A DNA stretch of 64,000 nucleotides from CAYMZZ01 sp046297935 (GCA_046297935.1 JBKBHA010000003.1:248001-312000); one strand, 5' to 3'; counted from the first letter of the stretch, positions 36,050 through 43,858 are shown. Notes: generated by a model not told the origin, from the sequence alone. Numbers and translations are program-made.

Positions 36050-37983
36050 TGCAGCAAACTTATCAAGGCATAACCGGCAACAAATATTACCCAGGCCCAG
36101 AAATCGGTCGTGGTGGTGAAGGAGCTGTGTATCTGCTGCAGCACAATGATCAACTGGTTTTGAAGCTGTACAACGTAGCGCAAAGCTCCGACAAGTCGGA
36201 GAAGCTGCGTTATATGGTGAACTTTAGCGATCAGGCGATCCGTAATTTTTCCGCCTGGCCGCACGACGTTATATTGGATGGTCGTGGACTTGCTATCGGC
36301 TTTGTGATGAAAAAAATCCGCGAGTCGGTTCCCTTGCATAAGATATTTAGTCCAATGGATCGCAAGCAATTGTTTCCCGAAAAAGGATACAATTTTCTCG
36401 TTCATGTGGCCCGAAACCTGGCCGCAGCTTTTCATAGCTTACATGCAGCTGGTTTGATTGTGGGCGACGTGAATGAAGGAAATATCCTTGTTGATGGGAA
36501 TGGGATGGTAAATTTCATCGACTGCGATTCATTTCAGGTAAATAACAATGGTCGCATTCACTTTTGTGAAGTGGGCGTACCCCGCTACACTCCGCCCGAA
36601 CTGCTGGCGCGCGGTACATTCGAAAATGTGATACGCAGTGTCAACACGGACTGTTTTTCAATGGCCGTTCTCATTTTTCAGCTATTATTCCTTGGCCGCC
36701 ATCCTTTCGCCGGCCGCAACCTGCAAAACCAGGATATTGATGAAGACAGTGCCATTCGGCAGCATCTGTTTTTTTATTCTTTGTCTGGTCGGAATCGAAA
36801 CCTTCAGCCGCCACTCAACAGCCTGGATATTCGTGAGCTGCCTTCCAGTCTCAGCAAGCTATTTCATCGCGCTTTTGAAGAATTGGACAACCGACCGTTA
36901 TCTGCCGAATGGGTAGCGGAGACCGGCTCGTTTCTAAAGGACCTGATTACTTGTAAAAAATCGAAACAACACTTTTACTGGAAGCATTCAACATTCTGTC
37001 CCTGGTGTGCATTTCGTGAAAAGAACGGTATTGTCTTTTTTATGGAAGATGTGGAGGGCGACCTGGCCATTTCCGATGTAAAGCAGTTTGTACAGGGCTT
37101 CAAGATTCAACGGCTTCGCACTCCCTCCATTGACCTCAATTACAGTTTTGCCGGACTGACGCCCGCGCCTCCAAATCCAGCATATAAAAACGCCGATACT
37201 AATACTGCTATCGCGGTTGTAGTAATCATTGTTTCGGCGGTTCTGCTTGCCATTTTTGTGAATGTAAGTTTTGTGTTTGCCACGCTATTGCTTTTCTGGC
37301 TCAACTTTCTTGTGCCTGGCCGACAGGCCCGAGAGAAAGAAATAAAGGCCCGCACACTGCACTACAACAGTCTCAAAAACCTGTATACCGTTGCTGCCAA
37401 CGATATCAAGCAGGGACGCGAGCTCAAAGCATATAATTCCGCAGCTGATAATCTTAGCTACCTGATCAGCGATTTTCAACGTCTTCCTGAAGAGTTTAAG
37501 CGCAGGCAAACCGACATTGAAAAAGAGTTATATCACGAAAAGCTTCATCAGTTTTTAGCTGGCTTTTCCATTGCTTCGGCCAGCATTCCAAATTTTGGCC
37601 CCAGCAGAAAGGAAACATTGCGGCAACATGGCATTCACAGCGCTTCCGATATTTCACGATTACACAGTAAAAAGATCCAGGGCTTTGGCCCTACCTATGT
37701 TTCGACATTGTTATCCTGGCAGCGTCAGATCGCTGCACGTTTTTCGTATGTGCCCGATCAGGAAAAGTTGCAGCTCGAAATGAACCGTGCCCGCCTCCAA
37801 TTCTCACAGCGCCGCACCGAGCTAGAGAAAAAAATCCGCCATGACTATCGCAATTTGCAGTATCTGCGTCAGCAAACCGAATCGAAGCTAAGCCAGCTTA
37901 CCGCCCGCTTTGAGCAACTCAAAAAAGACCTTGCCCAAGCCGACCTTGATATGCAGGCCGTTCGGAGGTTGCGCAATTCGTGA
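36049..37983 (+). CDS. yegI: Membrane-anchored protein kinase with HhH domain, YegI-like
   Basis: Third gene of the triad, 644 residues (E. coli YegI is about 650). Kinase domain, residues 10-310: glycine loop GRGGEGAVY (20-28), Lys39 in LVLKLY, catalytic loop VGDVNEGNIL (Asp140, Asn145) instead of HRD, and IDCDSF instead of DFG. Next a Cys pair (FCPWCAF), two adjacent membrane segments (about 383-420), a helix-hairpin-helix region (IPNFGPSRKETLRQHGI, IQGFGPTYVSTLL) and a terminal coiled coil. The departures from canonical motifs match YegI, a Ser/Thr kinase described as lacking conserved motifs. HhH domains normally bind DNA, so it may connect phosphorylation to nucleic acid. Confidence 0.88.
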   Translation: MQQTYQGITGNKYYPGPEIGRGGEGAVYLLQHNDQLVLKLYNVAQSSDKSEKLRYMVNFSDQAIRNFSAWPHDVILDGRGLAIGFVMKKIRESVPLHKIFSPMDRKQLFPEKGYNFLVHVARNLAAAFHSLHAAGLIVGDVNEGNILVDGNGMVNFIDCDSFQVNNNGRIHFCEVGVPRYTPPELLARGTFENVIRSVNTDCFSMAVLIFQLLFLGRHPFAGRNLQNQDIDEDSAIRQHLFFYSLSGRNRNLQPPLNSLDIRELPSSLSKLFHRAFEELDNRPLSAEWVAETGSFLKDLITCKKSKQHFYWKHSTFCPWCAFREKNGIVFFMEDVEGDLAISDVKQFVQGFKIQRLRTPSIDLNYSFAGLTPAPPNPAYKNADTNTAIAVVVIIVSAVLLAIFVNVSFVFATLLLFWLNFLVPGRQAREKEIKARTLHYNSLKNLYTVAANDIKQGRELKAYNSAADNLSYLISDFQRLPEEFKRRQTDIEKELYHEKLHQFLAGFSIASASIPNFGPSRKETLRQHGIHSASDISRLHSKKIQGFGPTYVSTLLSWQRQIAARFSYVPDQEKLQLEMNRARLQFSQRRTELEKKIRHDYRNLQYLRQQTESKLSQLTARFEQLKKDLAQADLDMQAVRRLRNS

Positions 37984-37986
37984 TTC

Positions 37987-38014
37987 GTAGAGACGCCATG
38001 CGTGGCGTCTCTAC
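37987..38014. repeat. Solitary REP palindrome of the RAYT family
   Basis: A perfect 28-nt copy of the palindrome that flanks the RAYT gene 26 kb away (arms GTAGAGACGCCATG / CATGGCGTCTCTAC type, here with GCGTGG). It starts 3 nt after the kinase stop, between convergent genes, where it could also serve as a bidirectional terminator or mRNA-protecting hairpin. Confidence 0.9.
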
Positions 38015-38047
38015 GTTGCGCATGCCTGTGCACGTTGGGATTGAAAT

Positions 38048-38641
38048 TTATCTTGGTGCCGGCGCGGATTGCGCAATTTTCGTTTTATTGGCGCTCAGGT
38101 AGGTCCTAAAAAAATCTTCGCGTTTATAAAATTGTTCGCCCCATTTTTTGTCGAGGGCTTGTAATTTGTAATCTTCTACAATGTCGTAAGCCGGATCATC
38201 TTCGCTAAGTGCCGGCGGCGATTCCAGTTCGTAGAACCATTTTTTGTATTTCAAATACATTTTTTCCGCTTCCAACAATAGTTTTTGACTTATTGTATCA
38301 CCCATCCGCTCCAATGCCGCTGCATAACCTTTAAAATATTCGCCTCGTGTTTCCAGCAGGAATCCATACATACCCGCATTGCCAATTTTGCCATCTGCTA
38401 CATAGTGGTAATACAACACCTGTTGTTCCGGGCTTAGCCTTGCCACTCCATTTTTTCGATCGGCTACATTGTAATAGTATTCAAATACTTTTTGTACCAC
38501 TTCAGAGCTATCGGGAAACTGTTCATATTCGTTATGAGCGATCATACATAAGGCCGGCGATTTTTTTTGAGAGTACACTGCGGAAGTGGTTAGCAGGAGG
38601 CTTGCGATCAGTAGCAAATAGGAAACGCGCGTTCGTGGCAT
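38048..38641 (-). CDS. Exported DUF4375/DMP19-like protein
   Basis: ATG 38641 (MPRTRVSYLLLIASLLL) gives a signal peptide ending near SAVYSQ; the frame is open upstream from a TTG (38686) without signal character. 197 residues. The central part (LSPEQQVLYYHYVADGKIGNAGMYGFLLE, then EYFKGYAAALERMGD and KLLLEAEKMYLKY) resembles DUF4375, a helical family related to the DNA-mimic protein DMP19. Members are usually cytoplasmic, so a signal peptide is unusual. It is convergent with the kinase. The family assignment is from motif memory. Confidence 0.6.
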   Translation of the reverse strand: MPRTRVSYLLLIASLLLTTSAVYSQKKSPALCMIAHNEYEQFPDSSEVVQKVFEYYYNVADRKNGVARLSPEQQVLYYHYVADGKIGNAGMYGFLLETRGEYFKGYAAALERMGDTISQKLLLEAEKMYLKYKKWFYELESPPALSEDDPAYDIVEDYKLQALDKKWGEQFYKREDFFRTYLSANKTKIAQSAPAPR

Positions 38642-38757
38642 TTTTTCAGAGCTGGTTGAATAAACAAATTTAATTTTTTTGCTCAACTGTTGTCAACTAG
38701 ATTTTCACGAACTCCCAATCGGGCCGAAGATCCAAAACATTGAGGCAACGCAAATAG

Positions 38758-39363
38758 CTAACCCCCTACCAGTTCCACAGGATCCGCGACTGAGTTCAGG
38801 AAATGAATCGCCAGTCTACTATCGATGCTCTCGCCAGCATTTGCCAAACACTGCAGATAGAAATACAGAAAATGCTCAAGCCTTACCTCAAATAATTGCT
38901 CCAGCATTAGGGTGTCGGCTGTAGGCCGAATGCAGAAGCGAAGCGCCGTCTGTTCACTGCCTGTATCGCACACCCGCCAGGCATCTGCCTGCTGCCAGTC
39001 CTCTAAAATAGATCGGCTCATCAGCAGCCCCTCGTCTCCTGTACGTTTCCTCCTGGCCAGCTCCATTATTTCTGCCAGTGCCTTGCCTCGCAAACTGCTG
39101 CGTCGCCTTTTCTCTTGTTGCTCCAGTTCAAGCCATTGCTGAAAAAGCACCATCGCTGCCGCCTCCCGGCTATCGTCCTTTGGTGCCAGGTGTGCATACA
39201 CCGACAGTGAATCTACCAGTTCCTGCAGCAATACCTGCAAATCTTCCTCTATCGCCATCAGCCCAGTCGGCACCGGCAGGTTTATTTCCCGTACTTCGTT
39301 GCACTTGTCCATAGTTTCCGGTTTTATAAGATTCAGCATTGATTTGGAGGGTGATGGCGCCAT
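38758..39363 (-). CDS. Hypothetical helical protein
   Basis: ATG 39363 (MAPSPSKSMLNLI) is the first Met clear of the region upstream of the divergent XRE gene; about 201 residues. No signal peptide or membrane segment. It is rich in Leu, Glu and Arg and almost certainly helical: EEDLQVLLQELVDSLSVYAHL, LFQQWLELEQQEKRRRSSL, LEQLFEVRLEHFLYFYLQCL. I recognise no family. It is divergent from an XRE regulator and lies between the kinase triad and the restriction genes, so it may belong to the same accessory block. Confidence 0.6.
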   Translation of the reverse strand: MAPSPSKSMLNLIKPETMDKCNEVREINLPVPTGLMAIEEDLQVLLQELVDSLSVYAHLAPKDDSREAAAMVLFQQWLELEQQEKRRRSSLRGKALAEIMELARRKRTGDEGLLMSRSILEDWQQADAWRVCDTGSEQTALRFCIRPTADTLMLEQLFEVRLEHFLYFYLQCLANAGESIDSRLAIHFLNSVADPVELVGG

Positions 39364-39421
39364 AAACGACAATATGTCTTTTCGTTTCGCCCCCAAAATG
39401 TGAATTTACTCAAAATACCAA

Positions 39422-39443
39422 TTGACTTGATATTTCAAGTCAA
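39422..39443. promoter_or_regulatory. Perfect palindromic operator upstream of the XRE regulator
   Basis: TTGACTTGA-N4-TCAAGTCAA, two perfect 9-bp arms with a 4-bp centre, ends 34 nt before the XRE start at 39478 and lies between that gene and the divergent unknown gene. Such symmetry is typical of a dimeric helix-turn-helix binding site, so the XRE protein probably binds here and controls both directions. Confidence 0.65.
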
Positions 39444-39477
39444 CATTTTTTTAAAATATTTCGACCTTCCCTGCCAG

Positions 39478-39705
39478 ATGGCCAACAACCGAGACGAGGA
39501 AATACTAAAAGCATTTGGGCAAAACCTTAAACGGTTACGCGAAGAAAAGGGACTGACTACCCGTCAGCTTGCCGATCTGGCCGACATTGCCTATAGCCAA
39601 ATCTGGACTCTTGAAAGTGGGAAAGGAGATCCGTCGTTGACGACAATCCTGGCGCTGGCGAGGGGGTTGGGGGTAGAGGTTAAATATCTACTTTTTGTTT
39701 CCTAG
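39478..39705 (+). CDS. XRE family regulator (possible restriction-modification controller)
   Basis: ATG 39478 (MANNRDEEILKAFG) is chosen; the frame is open from 39400 but that part has the palindromic operator in it. 75 residues, essentially only a Cro/CI-type helix-turn-helix: FGQNLKRLREEKGLTTRQLADLADIAYSQIWTLESGKGDPSLTTILALARGLGVEVKYLL in several adjacent pieces. Size and fold match controller (C) proteins of type II restriction-modification systems. It converges on the restriction endonuclease gene 41 nt away. Whether it regulates those genes or its own divergent neighbour is unproven. Confidence 0.85.
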   Translation: MANNRDEEILKAFGQNLKRLREEKGLTTRQLADLADIAYSQIWTLESGKGDPSLTTILALARGLGVEVKYLLFVS

Positions 39706-39745
39706 TTACTGGCAAAACGTGCACGATCAACGATCTCTACTTGAA

Positions 39746-40924
39746 CTACTGCCGCTCTTTCGCATGAATTATAAATTGATTCAAGGACAATATTTCTTGC
39801 CGAAATTCGGCAGGGAATGTTGTCAAATTTTCCCTAGGTATTACTAGTTGAATATTATATTCTCTCATTTCCTTTAGTTGGTTTGCTGAAATCCCCTGCT
39901 GCAGCGTAAACAGATGCTTTGTCTTTATTCTGTCTGCCTCATTTAAAACCTGCCGCCAACGATCTTTACAAGTCGTTTTAGATGCGAGGAACGTAAGCTT
40001 TTCAGCTGGAAATGATTTGTCGTGATAAGTGTTGCCGCCCGGAAAAAGAAAGTCGGGTTTCTTGTTACCCTCGGTAATTGATTGGGAAGAATACATAAGT
40101 CCAAATGAATTAAACAGTTCAGCCAAGTGGTGCTCAAGAGATTTCCCGGCGCGGCTTTTCCGACGGTTAAGAATCATGTTAGCAATATCAACCAAATGTT
40201 CAACGGAGTCAAAAGGCTTTTGAATAATGTCCAGGTATCGGTCATTTTCTATCGCTTTGAAAAGACTATACTCTGCGTCAATCCATTCCAACAGAATCCT
40301 ATCCGGATTGGCGAGAACATCTTTCAACCCCACTCCATATGCGCCGTTGTAACAAGCTCGGGCTTGTGCTGCTAATAGATCGGTTGGCGGAAAGTCTATA
40401 CTAAGGGAGCCTATATAGCTGGAGAAGCAACGAAGAAGTTTCTCCTCAGTTGCCAATTCATTTTGTCGGGGAACTAATCCATTGGCATCCGCAGGAGAAA
40501 TATTAAGCGCCGCGAATAACTCATCCATATCGCTATCCGTGCTTAATACAAACGCCTTGTAGTAATCCCTATTTAATTTACATAATATGAGTAAGTCACC
40601 GATATTATCATCATATCGAAATGGAAATTCCTTCCCCAGACGGGTCAAATGACATTCATTTTTACTTCCGTAATATTTAAATCGGCTATCAGTCTCAAAA
40701 TCGTCCTGCCACTGGATTGTAACAAACCGTTCATAGTCAGTCCCTTTCTGGATTTCAACTTCAAAGACGTCTTTAAGAAAAGATTTCGATATATAAAAGC
40801 CTGCCTGATGACTTCGACTCTCCCCATGAGACGTTTTACCGACATCATTGGAGCTAATAAATTTCGTATAAACCGACTGTGCTTTTCGCGCAGTTTCAAT
40901 TGCGCTTGATAGTACGCTTTCCAT
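39746..40924 (-). CDS. EcoRII-like type II (IIE) restriction endonuclease
   Basis: ATG 40924 (MESVLSSAIETARKA) is preferred; it overlaps the methylase stop by 29 nt. 392 residues (EcoRII is about 404). The N-terminal domain (SVYTKFISSNDVGK, SHQAGFYI) resembles the EcoRII effector DNA-binding domain. The C-terminal catalytic domain is very similar: NRRKSRAGKSLEHHL, SITEGNKKPDFLFPG (Asp291), YHD, ASKTTCKDRWRQVLNEADR (Lys316), HLFTLQQGIS. EcoRII cuts before CCWGG and needs a second site as effector. Together with the Dcm-like methylase this supports CCWGG recognition here. Confidence 0.93.
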   Translation of the reverse strand: MESVLSSAIETARKAQSVYTKFISSNDVGKTSHGESRSHQAGFYISKSFLKDVFEVEIQKGTDYERFVTIQWQDDFETDSRFKYYGSKNECHLTRLGKEFPFRYDDNIGDLLILCKLNRDYYKAFVLSTDSDMDELFAALNISPADANGLVPRQNELATEEKLLRCFSSYIGSLSIDFPPTDLLAAQARACYNGAYGVGLKDVLANPDRILLEWIDAEYSLFKAIENDRYLDIIQKPFDSVEHLVDIANMILNRRKSRAGKSLEHHLAELFNSFGLMYSSQSITEGNKKPDFLFPGGNTYHDKSFPAEKLTFLASKTTCKDRWRQVLNEADRIKTKHLFTLQQGISANQLKEMREYNIQLVIPRENLTTFPAEFRQEILSLNQFIIHAKERQ

Positions 40925-42110
40925 TGGCAGTTTGCAATACTTTAATAACTTGCTCCGCCACAGACTGAATAAGTGGAACGGTGACTGAATTACCAAATTG
41001 TCGATAGGCCTGATTATCTGAAACAGGGATAATGAAACTATCTGGAAATCCCTGAAGTCTGGCACACTCGCGCGGAGTAAGACGGCGGGGATTTTCGTTA
41101 GGTTGCGGGATGAGAATTTCCGCACCGTCTTTATAATAGCGAGCAGAAATTGTTCTTGAAATGCCGTTCAAATCCGTTAACCCGAAGCCGAAGCCATTCC
41201 CTTTTGCTTTGTGTTTCTCGGCATAACCCTGCAGATACCCCCATAATTTATCCGATAAGGTATACTTAGAATTAACCTTCTTTTCAAGAATGGTTTTGAT
41301 CTTATGTTTCGCATCAGACAATTGAGGAAACTCAAAAATCTCCTGTCCGCCAAAAATATCCTTTCTGAAACCGACGATAATAATTCGTTCCCGGTGTTGT
41401 GGCACAAAGTATTTTCCATCTAGAACGCGGGAATGGACCGTATAACCTAACTCAGTTAGCGTGTTCTTAATTACCTTGAACGTATTACCCTTATCATGGG
41501 AAACAAGGTTCTTAACGTTCTCAAGCATAAACGCTTTAGGCTTTTTATGTTTTAGAATACGTGCAATATCAAAAAACAAGGTACCCTGTGTCTCATCTAA
41601 AAAACCATGCTTCCGCCCTAGAGCATTCTTTTTTGAAACACCTGCAATCGAAAACGGCTGACAGGGAAATCCACCAAGCAAAACATCATGGTCAGGAATA
41701 TCTTTTTCGTCGATTTTGGTGATATCACCAAATGGCACTTCGCCGAAATTCGCTTCATAGGTCTTTTTTGCGAAATTGTTCCACTCGCTGGTAAACACAC
41801 ATTTACCTCCGACGTTTTGATAGGCCATCCTGATTCCTCCGATGCCAGCAAATAGATCAATAAACTTAAAACCGGGATTTTCTGGTGGTGGAAATGGGAC
41901 ATCGAATTTTAACGGAATATATAGTTGAGTAGGATCTTCTATTTCCTGCAATACCTCATTTTTCAGGTAATCCTTAGCGCCTGGCTTGAAATATTTCGCT
42001 ACCCCATTTTTATGGTTCTGCCAAAAATGCGTCAATGCCGCAAATCCATCGTTTAGGTGCTTATCGACATTAATATTTAGGCCTTTCTTTACGTCACTAT
42101 ACGTCTTCAT
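40896..42110 (-). CDS. dcm: DNA (cytosine-5) methyltransferase, Dcm/M.EcoRII-like
   Basis: 404-residue methylase of the restriction system. All C5 motifs are visible: FIDLFAGIGGIRMAY (I), GGFPCQPFSIAGVSKKNALG (IV, catalytic Cys), ENVKNLVSHDKG (VI), FVPQHRERIIIVGF (VIII), RRLTPRECARLQGFP and YRQFGNSVTVPL (IX-X). The target-recognition part contains GNGFGFGLTDLN and SRTISARYYKDGAEILI, nearly the same as in E. coli Dcm, which methylates the inner C of CCWGG. It starts within the vsr stop (ATGA, 4-nt overlap) and runs into the endonuclease gene, so protection would be made before or with cutting activity. Confidence 0.95.
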   Translation of the reverse strand: MKTYSDVKKGLNINVDKHLNDGFAALTHFWQNHKNGVAKYFKPGAKDYLKNEVLQEIEDPTQLYIPLKFDVPFPPPENPGFKFIDLFAGIGGIRMAYQNVGGKCVFTSEWNNFAKKTYEANFGEVPFGDITKIDEKDIPDHDVLLGGFPCQPFSIAGVSKKNALGRKHGFLDETQGTLFFDIARILKHKKPKAFMLENVKNLVSHDKGNTFKVIKNTLTELGYTVHSRVLDGKYFVPQHRERIIIVGFRKDIFGGQEIFEFPQLSDAKHKIKTILEKKVNSKYTLSDKLWGYLQGYAEKHKAKGNGFGFGLTDLNGISRTISARYYKDGAEILIPQPNENPRRLTPRECARLQGFPDSFIIPVSDNQAYRQFGNSVTVPLIQSVAEQVIKVLQTANGKRTIKRN

Positions 42111-42523
42111 GCTCCCGGTTTTAGCTTTTCTTCAATTTGAACAATGCAATATGCTAAATTTTTTCGTATTTCCTGGCTCCAAAATCTCAACACAATCCAG
42201 CCCTCTTTGCTTAGCCGCTCATTAACCAAATGATCACGTCTAATGTTGCCTTCAATTTTAGACCACCAGAAGTTGCGGTTAGATTGAATTCTGTACTTGG
42301 CTTGTTCCCAGTCTTTGCCGTGGAAGTATTCACTATCGACGAATATGGCCAGTTTAAAACGACGAAAAGTGAGGTCCGGTCGGCCAAACACCGACTTGTC
42401 ATTTTTTCGGTACCTATAACCCTTTGCCCAAAGCGCCTTAGCCAAGAAGATCTCGTCCTTTGTGCCTTTGCTTTTAATGGCCCGCATGTTTTTACGTCGC
42501 TGTTCCGGAGTCAGCACGTCCAT
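42107..42523 (-). CDS. vsr: Very short patch repair endonuclease (Vsr)
   Basis: Nicks 5' of T in T:G mismatches that arise when 5-methylcytosine deaminates, starting repair. 138 residues, normal for Vsr. Motifs: LTPEQRRKNMRAIKSKGTKDE, GYRYRKN, VFGRPDLTFRRFKLAIFVDSEYFHG, SNRNFWWSKIEGNIRRD and a late Trp-rich WIVLRFWSQEI. The zinc-binding Cys residues of the E. coli enzyme (VDGCFWHGC) are replaced by VDSEYFHG. It is the first gene of the vsr-dcm-endonuclease operon and pairs with the Dcm-type methylase, as in E. coli. Confidence 0.92.
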   Translation of the reverse strand: MDVLTPEQRRKNMRAIKSKGTKDEIFLAKALWAKGYRYRKNDKSVFGRPDLTFRRFKLAIFVDSEYFHGKDWEQAKYRIQSNRNFWWSKIEGNIRRDHLVNERLSKEGWIVLRFWSQEIRKNLAYCIVQIEEKLKPGA

Positions 42524-42663
42524 GATGTAAATATAGCTTTTTGTTGAAGACAGTTCAGGTTAAATCGATTAAGCTAATAGCACCATTAAAATGAAATAAA
42601 GTAGTCGATAGAAAATACTCACATAAATATCCCGTTTCGATTTTCAAGTTTCCGCCCTACCAC

Positions 42664-42684
42664 AAAAGGCCCCTCACGGGGCCT
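42664..42684 (-). terminator. Rho-independent terminator
   Basis: A perfect 7-bp stem (AGGCCCC/GGGGCCT) with a 4-base loop is followed on the minus strand by TTTT. It lies 105 nt past the stop of the small lipoprotein gene and before vsr, so it separates the two transcripts. Confidence 0.75.
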
Positions 42685-42760
42685 CTTGCTTGCCATTTAC
42701 ATCAGATAAGGGTTCGGCTAATGGTACGAGCACAAATTAGGGCAGATGAATTAGTTTTTG

Positions 42761-42776
42761 TTACGGGAACCCGTAA
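42761..42776. repeat. Small perfect palindrome after the lipoprotein stop
   Basis: TTACGGG-AA-CCCGTAA directly past the stop of the 42789-43130 gene. It could be an mRNA 3' hairpin; no T run follows. Confidence 0.35.
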
Positions 42777-42788
42777 TGCGGGAAATTT

Positions 42789-43130
42789 TTATCCGCCATG
42801 TTGCCAGCAATATCCGTCAGAGCGGGCGGATCGCTTGCATTGAGTTCCTTTTTTGGTAATGGCCTGGCATCGGGCACTGTAGTAGCTGCTTGTGCTGCCA
42901 TTGTACTTTCCTTCGTGCTTTAAGGTAGAAGAGCTTGAGCCATAGCTGTGGGCAGCATCAGGTTTGGCATTGTTGCCGAGCATTACCTGCTTTTCGGCGA
43001 GCTGCTTCTCGAGCAGACTGACACGATATTCGAGATCAGCAATTTTGTTGACAACATCGGCATTGGTGCCGGCTTGCCTGCAGGCAGGCAGGAACATGCC
43101 CAGGAGGGCGAGGAGGATCAGGTATTTCAT
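42789..43130 (-). CDS. Small lipoprotein with DUF5763-like Cys/His tail
   Basis: 113 residues. Lipoprotein signal MKYLILLALLGMFLPAC (Cys17). A short coiled coil follows (VVNKIADLEYRVSLLEKQLAEKQ region), then a Ser/Tyr-rich linker. The C-terminus CQAITKKGTQCKRSARSDGYCWQHGG has a C-x9-C-x9-C-x2-H pattern that matches DUF5763, a probable small zinc-binding module. The coding sequence contains a local CCTGC/GCAGG repeat around the signal peptide cleavage site. Function unknown. Confidence 0.8.
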   Translation of the reverse strand: MKYLILLALLGMFLPACRQAGTNADVVNKIADLEYRVSLLEKQLAEKQVMLGNNAKPDAAHSYGSSSSTLKHEGKYNGSTSSYYSARCQAITKKGTQCKRSARSDGYCWQHGG

Positions 43131-43206
43131 ACGAAATAAGGTTTGGTGAGCGTGCGAGGGTAAAATTTGGGAATTTTTGTGGGATATGCAATATGTAGCC
43201 TCTGGT

Positions 43207-43668
43207 TTATATCATTGCTCGAAAAGGATACTTTCCTTCGTAATTAACCTCAAACCGATCCAATATTAACCTGTATTCCTCCAAGAAGCTGCGATGTTTA
43301 TGATGTGACTGCTGATTTTCAATATACCGACTAACAGCTGGAACTGCAGATTTGGAATAGGAGAATGCACCATAACCTTCCTGCCATTGAAATTTTTGCG
43401 CAGTGAATTTTTGGTCGTTTATCCACTTTGACGATTCGGACTTAACGGCTTTCATCAGGGAAGCGGGTGAGTCGGCGGGTTGAAAACCAACAAAAATGTG
43501 AATATGATCGGGCATGCTATTGATTCGAATCAGCCTATGCCCCTTGCTTTGTATCAGTCCGGTAATGAATTGGTGAAGTTGCGAACGCCAGGTATCATCA
43601 ATTTGTGCGGCACGATATTTTACAGCGAATACAAATTGAATATAAAGTTGGGTGAAAGTATTTCCCAT
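43207..43668 (-). CDS. Y1 (IS200-like/RAYT) transposase
   Basis: 153-residue single-strand DNA transposase with the IS200/TnpA REP fold. Motifs: TFTQLYIQFVFAVKYR, HUH motif MPDHIHIFVGF (His55, His57), SLMKAVKSESSKWIN, FQWQEGYGAFSYS, and catalytic Tyr115 in VSRYIENQQSHH. It differs clearly from the RAYT at 11284 and belongs to the compact IS200-like branch common in Bacteroidota. There is no IS end or target duplication visible. Instead the region just upstream of its start is a palindrome array of a different type (43859-44418), which suggests domestication together with that repeat family. Confidence 0.92.
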   Translation of the reverse strand: MGNTFTQLYIQFVFAVKYRAAQIDDTWRSQLHQFITGLIQSKGHRLIRINSMPDHIHIFVGFQPADSPASLMKAVKSESSKWINDQKFTAQKFQWQEGYGAFSYSKSAVPAVSRYIENQQSHHKHRSFLEEYRLILDRFEVNYEGKYPFRAMI

Positions 43669-43858
43669 ATTTAAATGTCAATAAACAATGCAATTTATCA
43701 TGTTGATGACAACATTTTATAATTTAGAGGAAAGCAACAGAAGTACGATCTTTTTCATCGGAGATTTAGGAAGTTTTGACCGTGAGCGAGGGTTTTTTTA
43801 CGCGAGATTTTCGTGCTTTGCATTGGCTGAAGCACACCCAACCACCAGTCTACAGACA

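Noticed and set aside
43207..43668. Mobile insertion sequence with ends
   Set aside because: No terminal hairpins or target duplication can be recognised right at the gene edges, and no tnpB is present. It is treated as a stand-alone Y1 transposase.
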